Position numbers and translations under genes: made by a program
Notes under the pieces: generated by a model
The model's database searches: none
What the model was told of the DNA's origin: nothing
Seen by the model: the letters and a program-made list of their open reading frames with translations, nothing else
Assembly (NCBI RefSeq): GCF_001686925.1
Contig: NZ_LVEN01000035.1
Location: 372,001 to 436,000 of the forward strand
DNA length: 64,000 bases
Direction: 5' to 3'
Source: Flavobacterium piscis
Lineage (GTDB): Bacteria; Bacteroidota; Bacteroidia; Flavobacteriales; Flavobacteriaceae
Shown here: one piece after another, positions 35,453 to 45,200 of the stretch
Layout: each line of letters starts with the position of its first letter
How positions within the stretch are numbered: the first letter of the stretch is position 1

Positions 35453-36307
35453 ATGAAATCGACACAATTTGTTTTTGGAATCCTTTTTATCGCAATTCTT
35501 TTTTCCTGTTCAACAAAAAGAAAAGACAATCATTTTACATCAAAAAATGATGAGGTTTTGGTGCGTCAGGATTTTAAAAAATATTTTGATGAATGTAATG
35601 TCGAAGGCGCTATTGCGATTTATGACAATAAAAATCACACCTGGATTTTGTCTGACACTGTTGCTACAAGAAAAGAAACATTGCCTGCTTCAACATTCAA
35701 AATTATCAACTTACTGATTGCCCTTGAAACAAAAACCATTGCAAGCGAGAATGACATCGTAAAATGGCCGGGAAGTACCGATACTCTAAAATACGATTAT
35801 CGCCCCAATATCTATCACGACATAACCGTAAAAGAAGCTTTTGAAGTTTCGGCAGGATGGGCTTTTATTGAATTGGCAAAGAAAATTGGAAAGGACAATT
35901 ACAAAAAATATTTAACGCTTTGTCATTACGGAAACATAAACCTTTCGCAAACTGATCCCGATTTTTGGAATTTTGGAGCCTTCGGAATTTCACCTATCAA
36001 TCAGGTGGAGTTCCTTAAAAAACTCTACGAAGAAAAATTGCCTTTCTCTAAGCGTAACATACATATCGTAAAAAAAGTAATGATAACCGAACAAAACGAT
36101 GATTATACCATTCACTCCAAAACTGGCTGGACCAGAGAAAACGACATCAATACCGGCTGGTGGGTGGGTTACATCGAAAATAAAAACGGAGCTTACTTTT
36201 TTGCCACACGCCTTTTGCAAGACAGAAAACTAAACGCTTCTAATTTTGGCAATTGCCGAAAAGAAATTACGAAATCTGTGTTTAAAAATTTGAATGTAAT
36301 ACAATAA
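35453..36307 (+). CDS. Class D (OXA-type) beta-lactamase-like lipoprotein
   Basis: 284 residues with a lipobox at Cys19 (LFSC). The class D motifs are S80-T-F-K83 (nucleophile and carboxylatable Lys), S132-A-G134 where the usual motif is S-x-V, Y158-G-N160, the FWNFGAFGIS omega-type segment (Trp171) and K222-T-G-W, followed by WWVGYIE. Class D enzymes hydrolyse beta-lactams after acylation of the Ser. The Val of S-x-V, which packs on the carboxylated Lys, is replaced by Gly, so activity may be changed. It is the last gene of the plus-strand peptidoglycan run, 172 bp after NagX with a repeat between. It could be a resistance enzyme or have a housekeeping wall role. Confidence 0.85.
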   Translation: MKSTQFVFGILFIAILFSCSTKRKDNHFTSKNDEVLVRQDFKKYFDECNVEGAIAIYDNKNHTWILSDTVATRKETLPASTFKIINLLIALETKTIASENDIVKWPGSTDTLKYDYRPNIYHDITVKEAFEVSAGWAFIELAKKIGKDNYKKYLTLCHYGNINLSQTDPDFWNFGAFGISPINQVEFLKKLYEEKLPFSKRNIHIVKKVMITEQNDDYTIHSKTGWTRENDINTGWWVGYIENKNGAYFFATRLLQDRKLNASNFGNCRKEITKSVFKNLNVIQ

Positions 36308-36357
36308 AAAGAAGCTCATTAGGAATAGCATGTCATTAATCAGAAGGAAATTATATA

Positions 36358-36800
36358 TCGCTCCGATGGAGCTATAGTGTCAGGGACTTATATATTACTA
36401 TAAATATGACGCTCCGATGGAGCTTGATTCACTGAAGGAATAGTGCCAGCGGACAATTTGATTAAGTTAAGAAAAAATCAAATGGGACAATTTGTTAAGG
36501 ACAATATTATATCAATTTGTTTTTGTTCCATCGGAACATTTCATTGGTAGCCCAATAAATACGGCATTTTTTCACGTTCCCTAGGAACGTTTGATTTTAT
36601 AGATAATAATTGGTAAAAACATATACAATTTCTCAAACGTTCCAATGGGACGATGTTTCTCACGATGCATTTTTTTTCTACCGATGAGGTGTTCCGATGG
36701 AACACAATCTAATTTAATAACATTGCCCAGTAGGACGGGATATTTATAGAATCTATTTTGCCGTGTGGAGAGAAACCCCAGCGGGGTGATATATATTTAA
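36358..36800. repeat. Array of short palindromes (family F: TCCGATGGAGC / GTTCC-GGAAC)
   Basis: The 572-bp space 36308-36879 holds no gene. It contains CGCTCCGATGGAGC at 36360-36373 and again at 36410-36423, TTCCATCGGAAC at 36526-36537, GTTCCCTAGGAACG, CGTTCCAATGGGACG, GTTCCGATGGAACA, GTAGGACGGGA and CCCCAGCGGGG, separated by A+T-rich stretches with TATAAATATGACG-type and AATAAATACGGC-type words. Six or more distinct small hairpins in 440 bp indicate a site where such elements accumulate. A second, smaller cluster lies at 55528-55675. Confidence 0.75.
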
Positions 36801-36879
36801 TCAGAAAAAAATGTCCCTATTTTACTGATGAAGCTTTAATAATATAATCAATATTGCATTTTCTTCTTACTGAATGACA

Positions 36880-37308
36880 CTAAAATTTTCGCTTTTGATA
36901 TGGCGTTCCTTCCCCATCTTCGCAATAACTTTTTAGACTTAACAAAAACATGGCCCAATTATAATTGCACCACTGGTAAAACTCGGTCAGTTCGCGCCAG
37001 TCCAAATGCTTGAGAACAACAGAGGTAACTCCGTTTTTTTCTGTCAGGTCAAATGAAATTTTGGTACCAATCCATTCCGGATCAGAGGCCACGCATTCCC
37101 ATAGGATTCTTTTATTGGGAGACAATTCGACCACTTTCATTTTTGTATCATAATTATCATCGAAATCAAACTCATTGATAAAACCCACTTCCGGCTTTAC
37201 AATCAATTCTGTTGTCCACACTCCAGCCAGGCCTTTTTGTGTGGTTAGTACTTTATACACTTCTGCAATGGGAGATTTGATGTAATTGATGTGCTCTATT
37301 TTTTCCAT
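36880..37308 (-). CDS. SRPBCC (START/AHSA1-like) domain protein
   Basis: 142 residues, no signal peptide. The AHSA1/polyketide-cyclase-like fold is visible in IKSPIAEVYKVLTTQKGLAGVWTTEL, FDFDDNYDTKMKVVELSPNKRILWECV, W-I-G-T-K-I-S-F-D-L and a C-terminal helix with NWAMFLLSLKSYCEDG. The family binds hydrophobic ligands or acts as a co-chaperone-like protein; no specific substrate can be given. It is transcribed alone, away from the aldehyde dehydrogenase gene. A possible minus-strand promoter lies 28 nt upstream: TAACTTTG (37343-37336) with CAGA (weak -33) 22 nt further out. Confidence 0.8.
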   Translation of the reverse strand: MEKIEHINYIKSPIAEVYKVLTTQKGLAGVWTTELIVKPEVGFINEFDFDDNYDTKMKVVELSPNKRILWECVASDPEWIGTKISFDLTEKNGVTSVVLKHLDWRELTEFYQWCNYNWAMFLLSLKSYCEDGEGTPYQKRKF

Positions 37309-37335
37309 CCTTATAATTGGTTGTAGTTAGAAACT

Positions 37336-37369
37336 CAAAGTTAATAAATTTGTATCATCCAGATACAGA
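37336..37369 (-). promoter_or_regulatory. Possible promoter for the SRPBCC gene
   Basis: On the minus strand TAACTTTG (37343-37336) fits TANNTTTG; a TCTG in place of TTTG lies 22 nt upstream (37369-37366). The ATG is 28 nt downstream. An overlapping plus-strand TAAATTTG (37345-37352) makes the orientation ambiguous. Confidence 0.3.
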
Positions 37370-37564
37370 GCTCTTTTTTCATCAGCAAGAACTATTATCA
37401 TCTTTATATTCTAAATAAAAGGGCTCATCTAAAACGAAATTAGGAGATCTATTTTAAGCATTTTGCCTGTTATGAGGATTAATTTAATTAACTTTAGATT
37501 AAATACAATAGCAAAAAAGATATCAGGAATTACTTTTTTACCCTGATTTAAAATAAAAGACATT

Positions 37565-38959
37565 ATGAAAATGACTGCAAAAATCACATCTCCATACGAT
37601 CAAAGTTTTATTAAAGAATTACCCCTTATAAATAAAAATGACATTGAGAGTATACTTACTACCGCCCAAAATTTATTTACAGATCAATCGAATTGGATTC
37701 CCGCTTATAAGAGAATCGAAATACTGGAAAAAACAGCTTCGATAATGAATGACAAAATTGAGGAATTATTGGTTACTGCTATAAATGAAGGCGGAAAACC
37801 GTATCAGGATTCCAAAGCTGAAGTACTTCGAGCCATCAAAAGCGTAAAATTAGCCGCAGAACACATTTCTCAAATAAAAGGAGAACAAATTCCAATGGGT
37901 CTTACCGAATCTTCTTTAAACAGGATTGCTTTTACCTCAAAAGAACCTATCGGGATTGTGGTCGCTGTTAGTGCCTTTAATCATCCGTTAAATTTAGCGG
38001 TTCACCAAATCGTGACGGCCATTGCTGCCGGTTGTCCCGTAATTTTTAAACCCGCAACTGCCACACCGTTATCGAGTTTGGCTCTTGCCGATATTTTGAA
38101 AGAAGCAGGATTACCAGACGGCTGGCTTCAGATTATTTTATGCGATAATGAAGTTGCCGAATTACTGGTGACAGACCCGAGAGTTAATTTTTTCTCTTTT
38201 ATCGGTTCAGCCAAAGTAGGCTGGTACTTAAAAAGTAAACTATCGCCAGGTACAAGATGTGCTTTGGAACATGGTGGCGCCGCGCCTGTCATTGTTGAAA
38301 GTGATGCTGATTTTAAGGAAATGATTCCTGATCTCGTAAAAGGTGGTTTTTATCATGCGGGACAAGTTTGTGTTTCGGTTCAGAGAGTTTACGTAAATGA
38401 AGGTATTTGTGATCATTTTATTGAAGAGTTTGCAGCAGCAACCAATAAACTGGTTACAGGAAATCCGTTAGATCAAAAAACAGATGTTGGTCCGCTTATC
38501 ACGCCCAAAGAAGTCGATCGCGTAGAGGAATGGGTGAATGAAGCCGTTAAAAAAGGTGCTAAATTAATCACAGGCGGAAAAAGGATTTCTGACACTTTCT
38601 TTCAGCCTACCGTTTTGTTTGATCCGTCAGAGGATTCGAAAGTTTCTACTACCGAAATCTTTGGTCCTGTTGTTTGCATTTATTCCTTTACAGACCGTGA
38701 TGAAGCCATAAAAAGAGCCAATGCACTTGATGTTCATTTTCAGGCGGCTGTTTTTACAAAAAATTTAGATATTGCTTTGGATACCGTTAAAAAACTAAAT
38801 GCTACTGCTGTTATGGTCAACGATCATACTGCTTTTAGAGTCGATTGGATGCCATTTGGAGGAAGGGATTCTTCAGGAATTGGTATGGGCGGAATTTCAT
38901 ATGCCATAAACGAAATGACGAGAGAAAAGTTAATGGTTTTTAAAAGCAAATTTCTATAA
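37565..38959 (+). CDS. NAD(P)-dependent aldehyde dehydrogenase
   Basis: 464 residues, the usual length for the ALDH superfamily. Features: PIGIVVAVSAFNHPLNLAVHQI near residue 125, PATATPLSSLALADIL, FIGSAKVGWYLK (cofactor loop), the catalytic Glu in LEHGGAAPVIVE (about 240), the catalytic Cys in GGFYHAGQVCVSVQRVYV (about 268) and the C-terminal EIFGPVV and MPFGGRDSSGIG blocks. It oxidises an aldehyde to the acid in the cytoplasm; the sequence does not reveal which. The nearest relatives that I know with the LEHGG form act on small hydroxy- or sulfo-aldehydes. It is followed after 68 bp by an MFS exporter and is probably co-transcribed with it. Confidence 0.9.
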   Translation: MKMTAKITSPYDQSFIKELPLINKNDIESILTTAQNLFTDQSNWIPAYKRIEILEKTASIMNDKIEELLVTAINEGGKPYQDSKAEVLRAIKSVKLAAEHISQIKGEQIPMGLTESSLNRIAFTSKEPIGIVVAVSAFNHPLNLAVHQIVTAIAAGCPVIFKPATATPLSSLALADILKEAGLPDGWLQIILCDNEVAELLVTDPRVNFFSFIGSAKVGWYLKSKLSPGTRCALEHGGAAPVIVESDADFKEMIPDLVKGGFYHAGQVCVSVQRVYVNEGICDHFIEEFAAATNKLVTGNPLDQKTDVGPLITPKEVDRVEEWVNEAVKKGAKLITGGKRISDTFFQPTVLFDPSEDSKVSTTEIFGPVVCIYSFTDRDEAIKRANALDVHFQAAVFTKNLDIALDTVKKLNATAVMVNDHTAFRVDWMPFGGRDSSGIGMGGISYAINEMTREKLMVFKSKFL

Positions 38960-39027
38960 TTACAGTCAATGAGCTCATAATTTATGGTAAATGAAATTAA
39001 TTTTAAATAAAGAAAAAGTTTTAAAAT

Positions 39028-40437
39028 ATGAACGCAAACCCTGCAGAACTAAACATTGAAACCACCAAAAAAGTATTACCCATTATTTTGGCGACTTCGA
39101 TCTTTATGCAAATGCTCGATTCTACCATTCTAAATACCTCGATAACGGCTATTGCCAAAGATTTACACGAGTCGCCGCTTGATATGCAAAATGCTATTAT
39201 TAGTTATGTATTAACTCTTGCGCTTTTCATGCCGGTTAGCGGTTTTTTATCGGATAAATTTGGAACTAAGAAAGTCTTTATTTTTGCTTTATTATTATTT
39301 AGCATTGGATCTTTATTTTGTTCGCTTTCGCAGAATTTAAATTATCTTATTTTTTCCCGTGTCATTCAGGGTATCGGAGGCAGTTTAATGACTCCTGTTG
39401 GCAAGCTGGCCCTTATTAGAACATTTCCTAAAAAAGAATTATTGAAAGCAATGAATTTTGCCATTATCCCTGCCCTGATTGGTCCCGTGTTAGGTCCATT
39501 GGTGGGCGGATATATGGTTGATTATCTGTCCTGGCACTGGATTTTCCTGATCAATATTCCGTTTGGTATTATTGGTATTCTTTTAAGTTTAAAATACATG
39601 CCTGATTACAAATCTCCTATAATCGATTTTGATTTAAAAGGCTTTTTAATTTTTGCAGCGGCTTCACTCCTATTGTCTGTTTCTTTAGAATTATTTGGCA
39701 ATACTGTTCGTCTGACACCGGTTTTAATGGTGTTACTGTCCGGATTTTTAATGTTGTATTGGTATTATAGACATGCTGTGACAGACAACAATCCTCTTTT
39801 TCCTTTGAATTTATTTAAGGTAAGAACTTTTCGGGTAGGTATAGTGGGCAATCTGGCAACTCGTCTGGGTTTTAGTTCGATTCCTTTATTATTGCCAATG
39901 ATGATTCAGATTGCTTACGGACAGTCGGCGGTGACCTCAGGATGGATTGTGGCGCCAATGGCCCTTACTGCAATGTTTGGAAAATCGGCTGTTATTAAAA
40001 TTCTAAATACTTACGGTTATAGAAAAACATTAATGGTGAATACTTTTATTATTGGTGTTTTAATTTGTGCATTGGCTATTCCGTCAATTCATACTTCTTT
40101 TTATTGGTATGTTCCTATTATTTCGGTTTTGGGTTTCTTCAACTCCATACAGTTTACTTCTATGAATTCTATTTCTATTGCCGATTTAAGGGTTTATCAT
40201 ACAAGTAGTGGCAACTCGCTGGTTTCTGTCAATCAGCAATTGGCCATTGGTTTTGGAATTGCCTTTGGACTTTTAGTCCTTAAAATTTTTCAGGGTGATA
40301 TAAAGCTTATTCATAATGAAATTCACAATGCATTTCGATATACATTTTTAGTTGTCGGTTTTCTGACTATTCTTTCCGGATTAGTTTTCAGAAGGCTTCA
40401 CGATAAAGATGGTGACAATTTAAAATCAACTAATTAA
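39028..40437 (+). CDS. MFS transporter of the DHA2 (EmrB/QacA) drug:H+ family
   Basis: 469 residues with about 14 hydrophobic helices, the count typical for DHA2. Motifs: MLDSTILNTSITAIAKDL in helix 1 (the DHA2 motif D1-type), SGFLSDKFGTKKVF (motif A, G-x-L-x-D-x-x-G-x-x-x), RVIQGIGGSLMTPVGKLALIR (motif B), ALIGPVLGPLVGGYMVDYLSWHWIFLINIP (motif C). It exports drugs, detergents or metabolites by proton antiport. The only neighbour in the operon is the aldehyde dehydrogenase 68 bp upstream. It ends at a likely bidirectional terminator. Confidence 0.92.
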   Translation: MNANPAELNIETTKKVLPIILATSIFMQMLDSTILNTSITAIAKDLHESPLDMQNAIISYVLTLALFMPVSGFLSDKFGTKKVFIFALLLFSIGSLFCSLSQNLNYLIFSRVIQGIGGSLMTPVGKLALIRTFPKKELLKAMNFAIIPALIGPVLGPLVGGYMVDYLSWHWIFLINIPFGIIGILLSLKYMPDYKSPIIDFDLKGFLIFAAASLLLSVSLELFGNTVRLTPVLMVLLSGFLMLYWYYRHAVTDNNPLFPLNLFKVRTFRVGIVGNLATRLGFSSIPLLLPMMIQIAYGQSAVTSGWIVAPMALTAMFGKSAVIKILNTYGYRKTLMVNTFIIGVLICALAIPSIHTSFYWYVPIISVLGFFNSIQFTSMNSISIADLRVYHTSSGNSLVSVNQQLAIGFGIAFGLLVLKIFQGDIKLIHNEIHNAFRYTFLVVGFLTILSGLVFRRLHDKDGDNLKSTN

Positions 40438-40447
40438 TAAAAAAACT

Positions 40448-40475
40448 AAAGCCCAATCGTAATTGATCGAGCTTT
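40448..40475. terminator. Probable bidirectional terminator between MFS gene and RND outer-membrane gene
   Basis: AAAGC at 40448-40452 pairs with GCTTT at 40471-40475, with a partly matched inner stem (two mismatches) and TATTATTT after it. It lies between convergent genes. The stem is imperfect. Confidence 0.45.
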
Positions 40476-40500
40476 ATTATTTCCATAAATGCTGAACTTT

Positions 40501-41886
40501 TTAGTTCCAGCCTCCGCCAAGTGCTCGGTATAAGTTTACAACCGCATTCAATTTTTGACTTTGGTCATCAATTCCTCTTAATTGTGCGTTTAATAGATTT
40601 TGTTCGGCTGTAAGTACATCCGTATAATTGGTTGTCGAATTGTTCAGTAATTCTTTGTTGAACTCAACTGCTTTCAATAAAGCTTCTAACTGTTTTTTTC
40701 TTTTTTCTTCTTTTAATGCAGCATTATCATATTTAGACAATGCGTTCGAAACTTCTTCGCTTGCTTTTAACATTGAAAATTCAAAGTTATAAAGCGCTTC
40801 TTTTTGTAATGATAATGCCGTCGCTAATCTTCCCTTATTGATTCCTTTATTAAAAATAGGCTGGGTAAGTCCTCCGGCAATATTACCAAAAAGTCCTCCG
40901 TTTGTGAACCAGTCTTTCAGTCCGAAACTTGAAAATCCAGCCGCTCCGCTAATGGTCAAAGCAGGATAAAAATAAGCTCTTGCCACATTCGTTTCTTCAA
41001 ATGCCGCTCTAAAATTATATTCGGCTTGCTGTACATCCGGACGATTGGAAAGAAGCTGCATCGGCACCCCAATTTTAAGATCGTAATTTAGCTTTTGCTT
41101 TTCAAGAGAGCCACGTATAACCTTAGTCGGAGATTTTGCCAGAAGTATACATAAAGCATTTTCGGTTTCGGTTATTTTTTGTTCGATATCCGGAATGGCT
41201 AATTCTGCTTCATAAAAATTGGCTTCACTTTGCACCACGGCAACTCCATTAATAATAGAATTTTCGAAAAGAACCTTGATTGTTTCGGCATCAGTTTCTC
41301 TATTTTTGGCTGTCTTTTTAAGTACTTTTAATTGTTCATCCAAAATTAGCAACTGATAATATGAATTCGCAATATTAGCGATCAATTGGGTTTGAACAGC
41401 ACGTTTGGCAGCATCTGTAGCCAGTAGATTTGCTAATGCACTTTTTTTAGCACTTTTTAATTTACCCCAAACATCGATTTCCCATCCGGCAGTAATTCCT
41501 AAATCATATTGTGTGGATTGGTCGAAAAGTCCAAACCCTTGCGGGAAGGCCAATCTGGATTCTTTAACCGACAGATTTCCGTTTACCGAAGGTAAAAAAG
41601 CGGCTTTACTCAGTTTGAGATTTACTCCCGCCTGATTGATTCTTTCCACCGCAATCTTCAAATCCAGATTGGCTGCTAATCCGTCCGTAATAAGTTGCTG
41701 CAAAGCTGGATCTGTAAATAATTCCGACCATTTCATGGTTGCGATATTTGTTGTGTCCTTATTTTCAGGATCACGATACGTTACAACTGTTTCGGGTTTT
41801 GTATACGGTTTCGTGATCTTGCACGAGCTCCATATACTGGCCACAATCAGTAAAATGATGATTAATTTATAATTGTATATTTTCAT
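40501..41886 (-). CDS. RND efflux outer-membrane factor, NodT/OprM family lipoprotein
   Basis: 461 residues from the ATG at 41886, which puts a lipoprotein signal (Cys22 in SIWSSC) at the start; the longer frame to 41922 adds 12 polar residues. Two outer-membrane efflux protein domains (PF02321) span about 60-250 and 260-455. Typical features are WSELFTDPALQQLI, INQAGVNLKLSKAAFLPSV, ITAGWEIDVWGKLKSAKKSA, LSNRPDVQQAEYNFRAA and LFGNIAGGLTQPIFNKG. It forms the trimeric tunnel that works with the periplasmic adaptor and RND pump encoded upstream. A 400-bp gap with repeats separates it from the pump gene, but strand and order fit one operon. Confidence 0.92.
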   Translation of the reverse strand: MKIYNYKLIIILLIVASIWSSCKITKPYTKPETVVTYRDPENKDTTNIATMKWSELFTDPALQQLITDGLAANLDLKIAVERINQAGVNLKLSKAAFLPSVNGNLSVKESRLAFPQGFGLFDQSTQYDLGITAGWEIDVWGKLKSAKKSALANLLATDAAKRAVQTQLIANIANSYYQLLILDEQLKVLKKTAKNRETDAETIKVLFENSIINGVAVVQSEANFYEAELAIPDIEQKITETENALCILLAKSPTKVIRGSLEKQKLNYDLKIGVPMQLLSNRPDVQQAEYNFRAAFEETNVARAYFYPALTISGAAGFSSFGLKDWFTNGGLFGNIAGGLTQPIFNKGINKGRLATALSLQKEALYNFEFSMLKASEEVSNALSKYDNAALKEEKRKKQLEALLKAVEFNKELLNNSTTNYTDVLTAEQNLLNAQLRGIDDQSQKLNAVVNLYRALGGGWN

Positions 41887-41922
41887 TATAATATGTTTTA
41901 TTTCTTTAAAATTTAACTGCAA

Positions 41923-42138
41923 TCCCGATAGTTATTAGGAGCAGAGGTTTACGCAAAGTCCGCTAAGTTATTTTAAGCTGAAAGTTTCAGGCAAAGCTCG
42001 CAAAGCTGAAATCTTTATAATCTGTGGCAAAAAATTAACCATCGAGAACACAAAGTTTTTCACAAAGCCCGCTAAGTTTATAAGCGATATTGTATTGACT
42101 ACTGTATTTCAAATATAGCCCGAGGCTTCAGCCTCGGG
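41923..42138. repeat. Repeat-bearing space between RND pump and outer-membrane factor genes
   Basis: The 400-bp gap 41887-42286 has no gene. It holds TCCCGATAGTTATTAGGA (41923-41940), two GCAAAG / CCGCTAAG repeats near 41953 and 42068, and a perfect 8-bp hairpin CCCGAGGC-TTCA-GCCTCGGG (42119-42138). The rest, to 42286, is A+T-rich without a recognisable signal. Confidence 0.6.
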
Positions 42139-42286
42139 AAACGCATTGTGATGATTTGCATTGAAACAATTCATTACGTCCCAATCGTTGAACCATTGGC
42201 TATGTTTTTTTTAAAGCTTTGCTCCCGATTGCGTAGACCTCTGCTCGTGATAAAATAACTAAAAAGCTATTCCCTTTGTCCCTTTA

Positions 42287-45200
42287 CTAATCAATTACTC
42301 GAGGCTCATGAACAGGAACTTTTACTCCTCCTACTTTTTCCTGCAGCGACTGAAAAATGATAAACAGCACCGGAATTACAAAAACCCCGAATAAAGTACC
42401 AATCAACATCCCGCCAACCGCAGCTGTACCAATCGACCGGTTACTTAAAGCTCCTGCTCCTGTCGCAATCATCAGCGGAATTAAACCGAAGATAAAAGCA
42501 AACGATGTCATTAAAATTGGTCGTAATCTGGCTTTAGCACCAAATAGAGCCGACTGCACCAAACTTCTTCCGCTCAAACGATGCAATAAGGCAAACTCTA
42601 CAATAAGAATGGCATTTTTAGCCAAAAGACCAATTAGCATAATCAAACTAATCTGAAGGAAAATATTATTATCAACCCCAAACAAATTCGCAAATATAAA
42701 AGCTCCTGCAAGTCCAATTGGTAAGGATAACAATACGGAAAATGGCAAAATATAACTCTTGTATTGCGCACTCAATAAGAAATAAATAAATATCAAACAA
42801 AGTCCGAAGATTAATGTGGTCTGGCTGCCGCTTGAAAGTTCTTCTTTGGTTAAACCGGAAAATTCATAAGCATATCCTCTGTCTAAAGTTTGTGCTGCAA
42901 CTTCTTCGATTGCTTTGATGGCATCGCCTGAACTGTATCCGGCATTGGGTGCGCCAGTAACCGCGGTTGAGGTAAAAAGATTAAAACGGTTTATAAATTC
43001 CGGACCATATGTTTTCTTTAAGGTTACAAATTCCGAAATTGGTGCCATTGCTCCTTTGTCTGTTCGCACAAAAACTTTATTGATGTCGCTTTCTTTCGCT
43101 CTGTAATCCGGACGCGACTGCAGCATTACTCTGTATTGTTTTCCCAATTTATTAATATCCGAAGCATAGATTCCGCCAAAATATCCCTGAAGTGTATTTA
43201 ATATTGTATTTACAGAAACTCCTGCATCTTTACATTTCGCTACATTTACATTGACTTCCATTTCCGGAAAGCCAATATTAAACGGATTTGTGGCATACAT
43301 AATCTCTGGTCGCTGATTGATTGCGGTCATAAACTTGCCAATATTCTTCTCGAAATCCTGATAACTGCCTCCGGTTCTATCCTGCAATTGCACTTCGAAT
43401 CCGTTGTTATTTCCAAATCCCTGCAAAGTGGGCGCGGCAAAGAAAATGACACTTGCCCCTTTTATATGGGCCGTCTTTTCGAACAATTTAGCTACAACCG
43501 AATTGACATCCTGATTTTTTCCCTTCCTGTCTTTCCAAGATTTTAATCTAATGAATAAAGCACCGTAAGAACCTCCATTTCCATGAATTAAATCCATTCC
43601 TGATAATGTAGACGATAGTTCTATTTCCGGAATACTTCTCGCAATACTGTCGATTTCTTTTGTAATTTCTTCAGTGCGTTCAAGTGTGGAAGACGCTGGT
43701 AAAACTACATTTCCGTAAATTGCGCCACCGTCTTCATTGGGTACAAAACCTGTAGGTGTAGTTTTTATTAAAGCATAAAATACCATCCCAAATACTGCTA
43801 TAGCGACTAAGGATATCCATTTTCTGCGAATCAGGAATCGAACTGCTCCTACATATTTATTGGTTACGGCATCAAAAGCTACATTAAAACTGGCATAGAA
43901 TTTTGGTAAAAACCCTTTTTTGTGATCTGATTTTTCAGGATCGTGTTGTTTTAATAAAATAGCACAAAGCGCAGGACTTAAAGTCAATGCATTAACAGCC
44001 GAAATTAAGATGGCTACAGCCAGTGTTAATCCAAATTGTTTATAAAATACTCCTGCCGAACCTGTAATAAAAGTTACGGGAACAAACACCGCCGACATAA
44101 TTAAGGTAATCGATATAATCGCTCCGCTGATCTCACTCATGGCGTGAATAGTCGCTTTCCTGGCCGATTTTGCCCCCTGATCGAGTTTGGCGTGAACGGC
44201 CTCGACTACTACAATTGCGTCATCGACGACAATACCAATGGCTAAAACCAAGGCAAAAAGAGTCAGTAAATTGATCGTAAAACCAAATAACTTCAGGAAA
44301 AAGAAAGTACCAATAATCGATACCGGAACGGCAATTGCCGGTATTAATGTTGATCTAAAATCCTGCAAGAAGATAAATACCACAATAAAAACAAGGATAA
44401 AGGCTTCGATAATGGTATAAATTACCTTTTCGATAGACGCGTCCAGAAAATCATTAGCATTTAAGAATGTATGGTATTCTATTCCCGGAGGAAAATCTTT
44501 GGATGCCTTTTTTAAAATATCCTCACAAGCAATGATTAACTCTCTGGCATTCGATCCTGAAATCTGACTGATTGCTCCTCCTGAAGAAACTTTTCCCTGA
44601 GTAATCAATGATGTGGTGTAATCTAAAGCTCCAAATTCAATATCGGCCACATCTTTCAATCGCAATACACTTCCTTGTTGACCACTTCTTAATACAATGT
44701 TTTCAAATTCCGCCGGATTTTCAAGTCGGCCTGTAAATTTTAAGGCATATTGAACAGATTCTTTACTATTTTCTCCAATTTTTCCCGGAGCTGCTTCGAT
44801 ATTTTGCTCCTGCAATGCTTTAATAATATCGTCCGGAACCAGACCTTGATTTGCCATTGCATCGGGTTTTAACCAAATACGCATCGAATATTCCTGATCA
44901 CTATAAATTTGGGTTCCTCCCACACCTTCAACACGTTTCATTTCGGGAATAATATTGATCCTTAAATAATTATCAAGGAATTTTTCGTCATATTTCCCGT
45001 CTGTGCTGTATAACAAAAAACTAAAAGCAGTACTACTCAACTGTTTACTGGTTGTAATACCTGCTTTAATAACTTCATTTGGCAATAAACTCGTCGCTTT
45101 CGTAACCCTGTTCTGAACATTTACGGCAGCCATATCAGCATTGGTTCCCTGTTTAAAAAATATGGTTATCGCCGCACTACCATTACTGCTGGCAGTAGAT

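Noticed and set aside
36358..36800. Possible CRISPR array, because of repeated short words
   Set aside because: The repeats are palindromic, differ in sequence from one another and are not spaced at the regular 28-37 nt plus spacer pattern. No cas genes are nearby.
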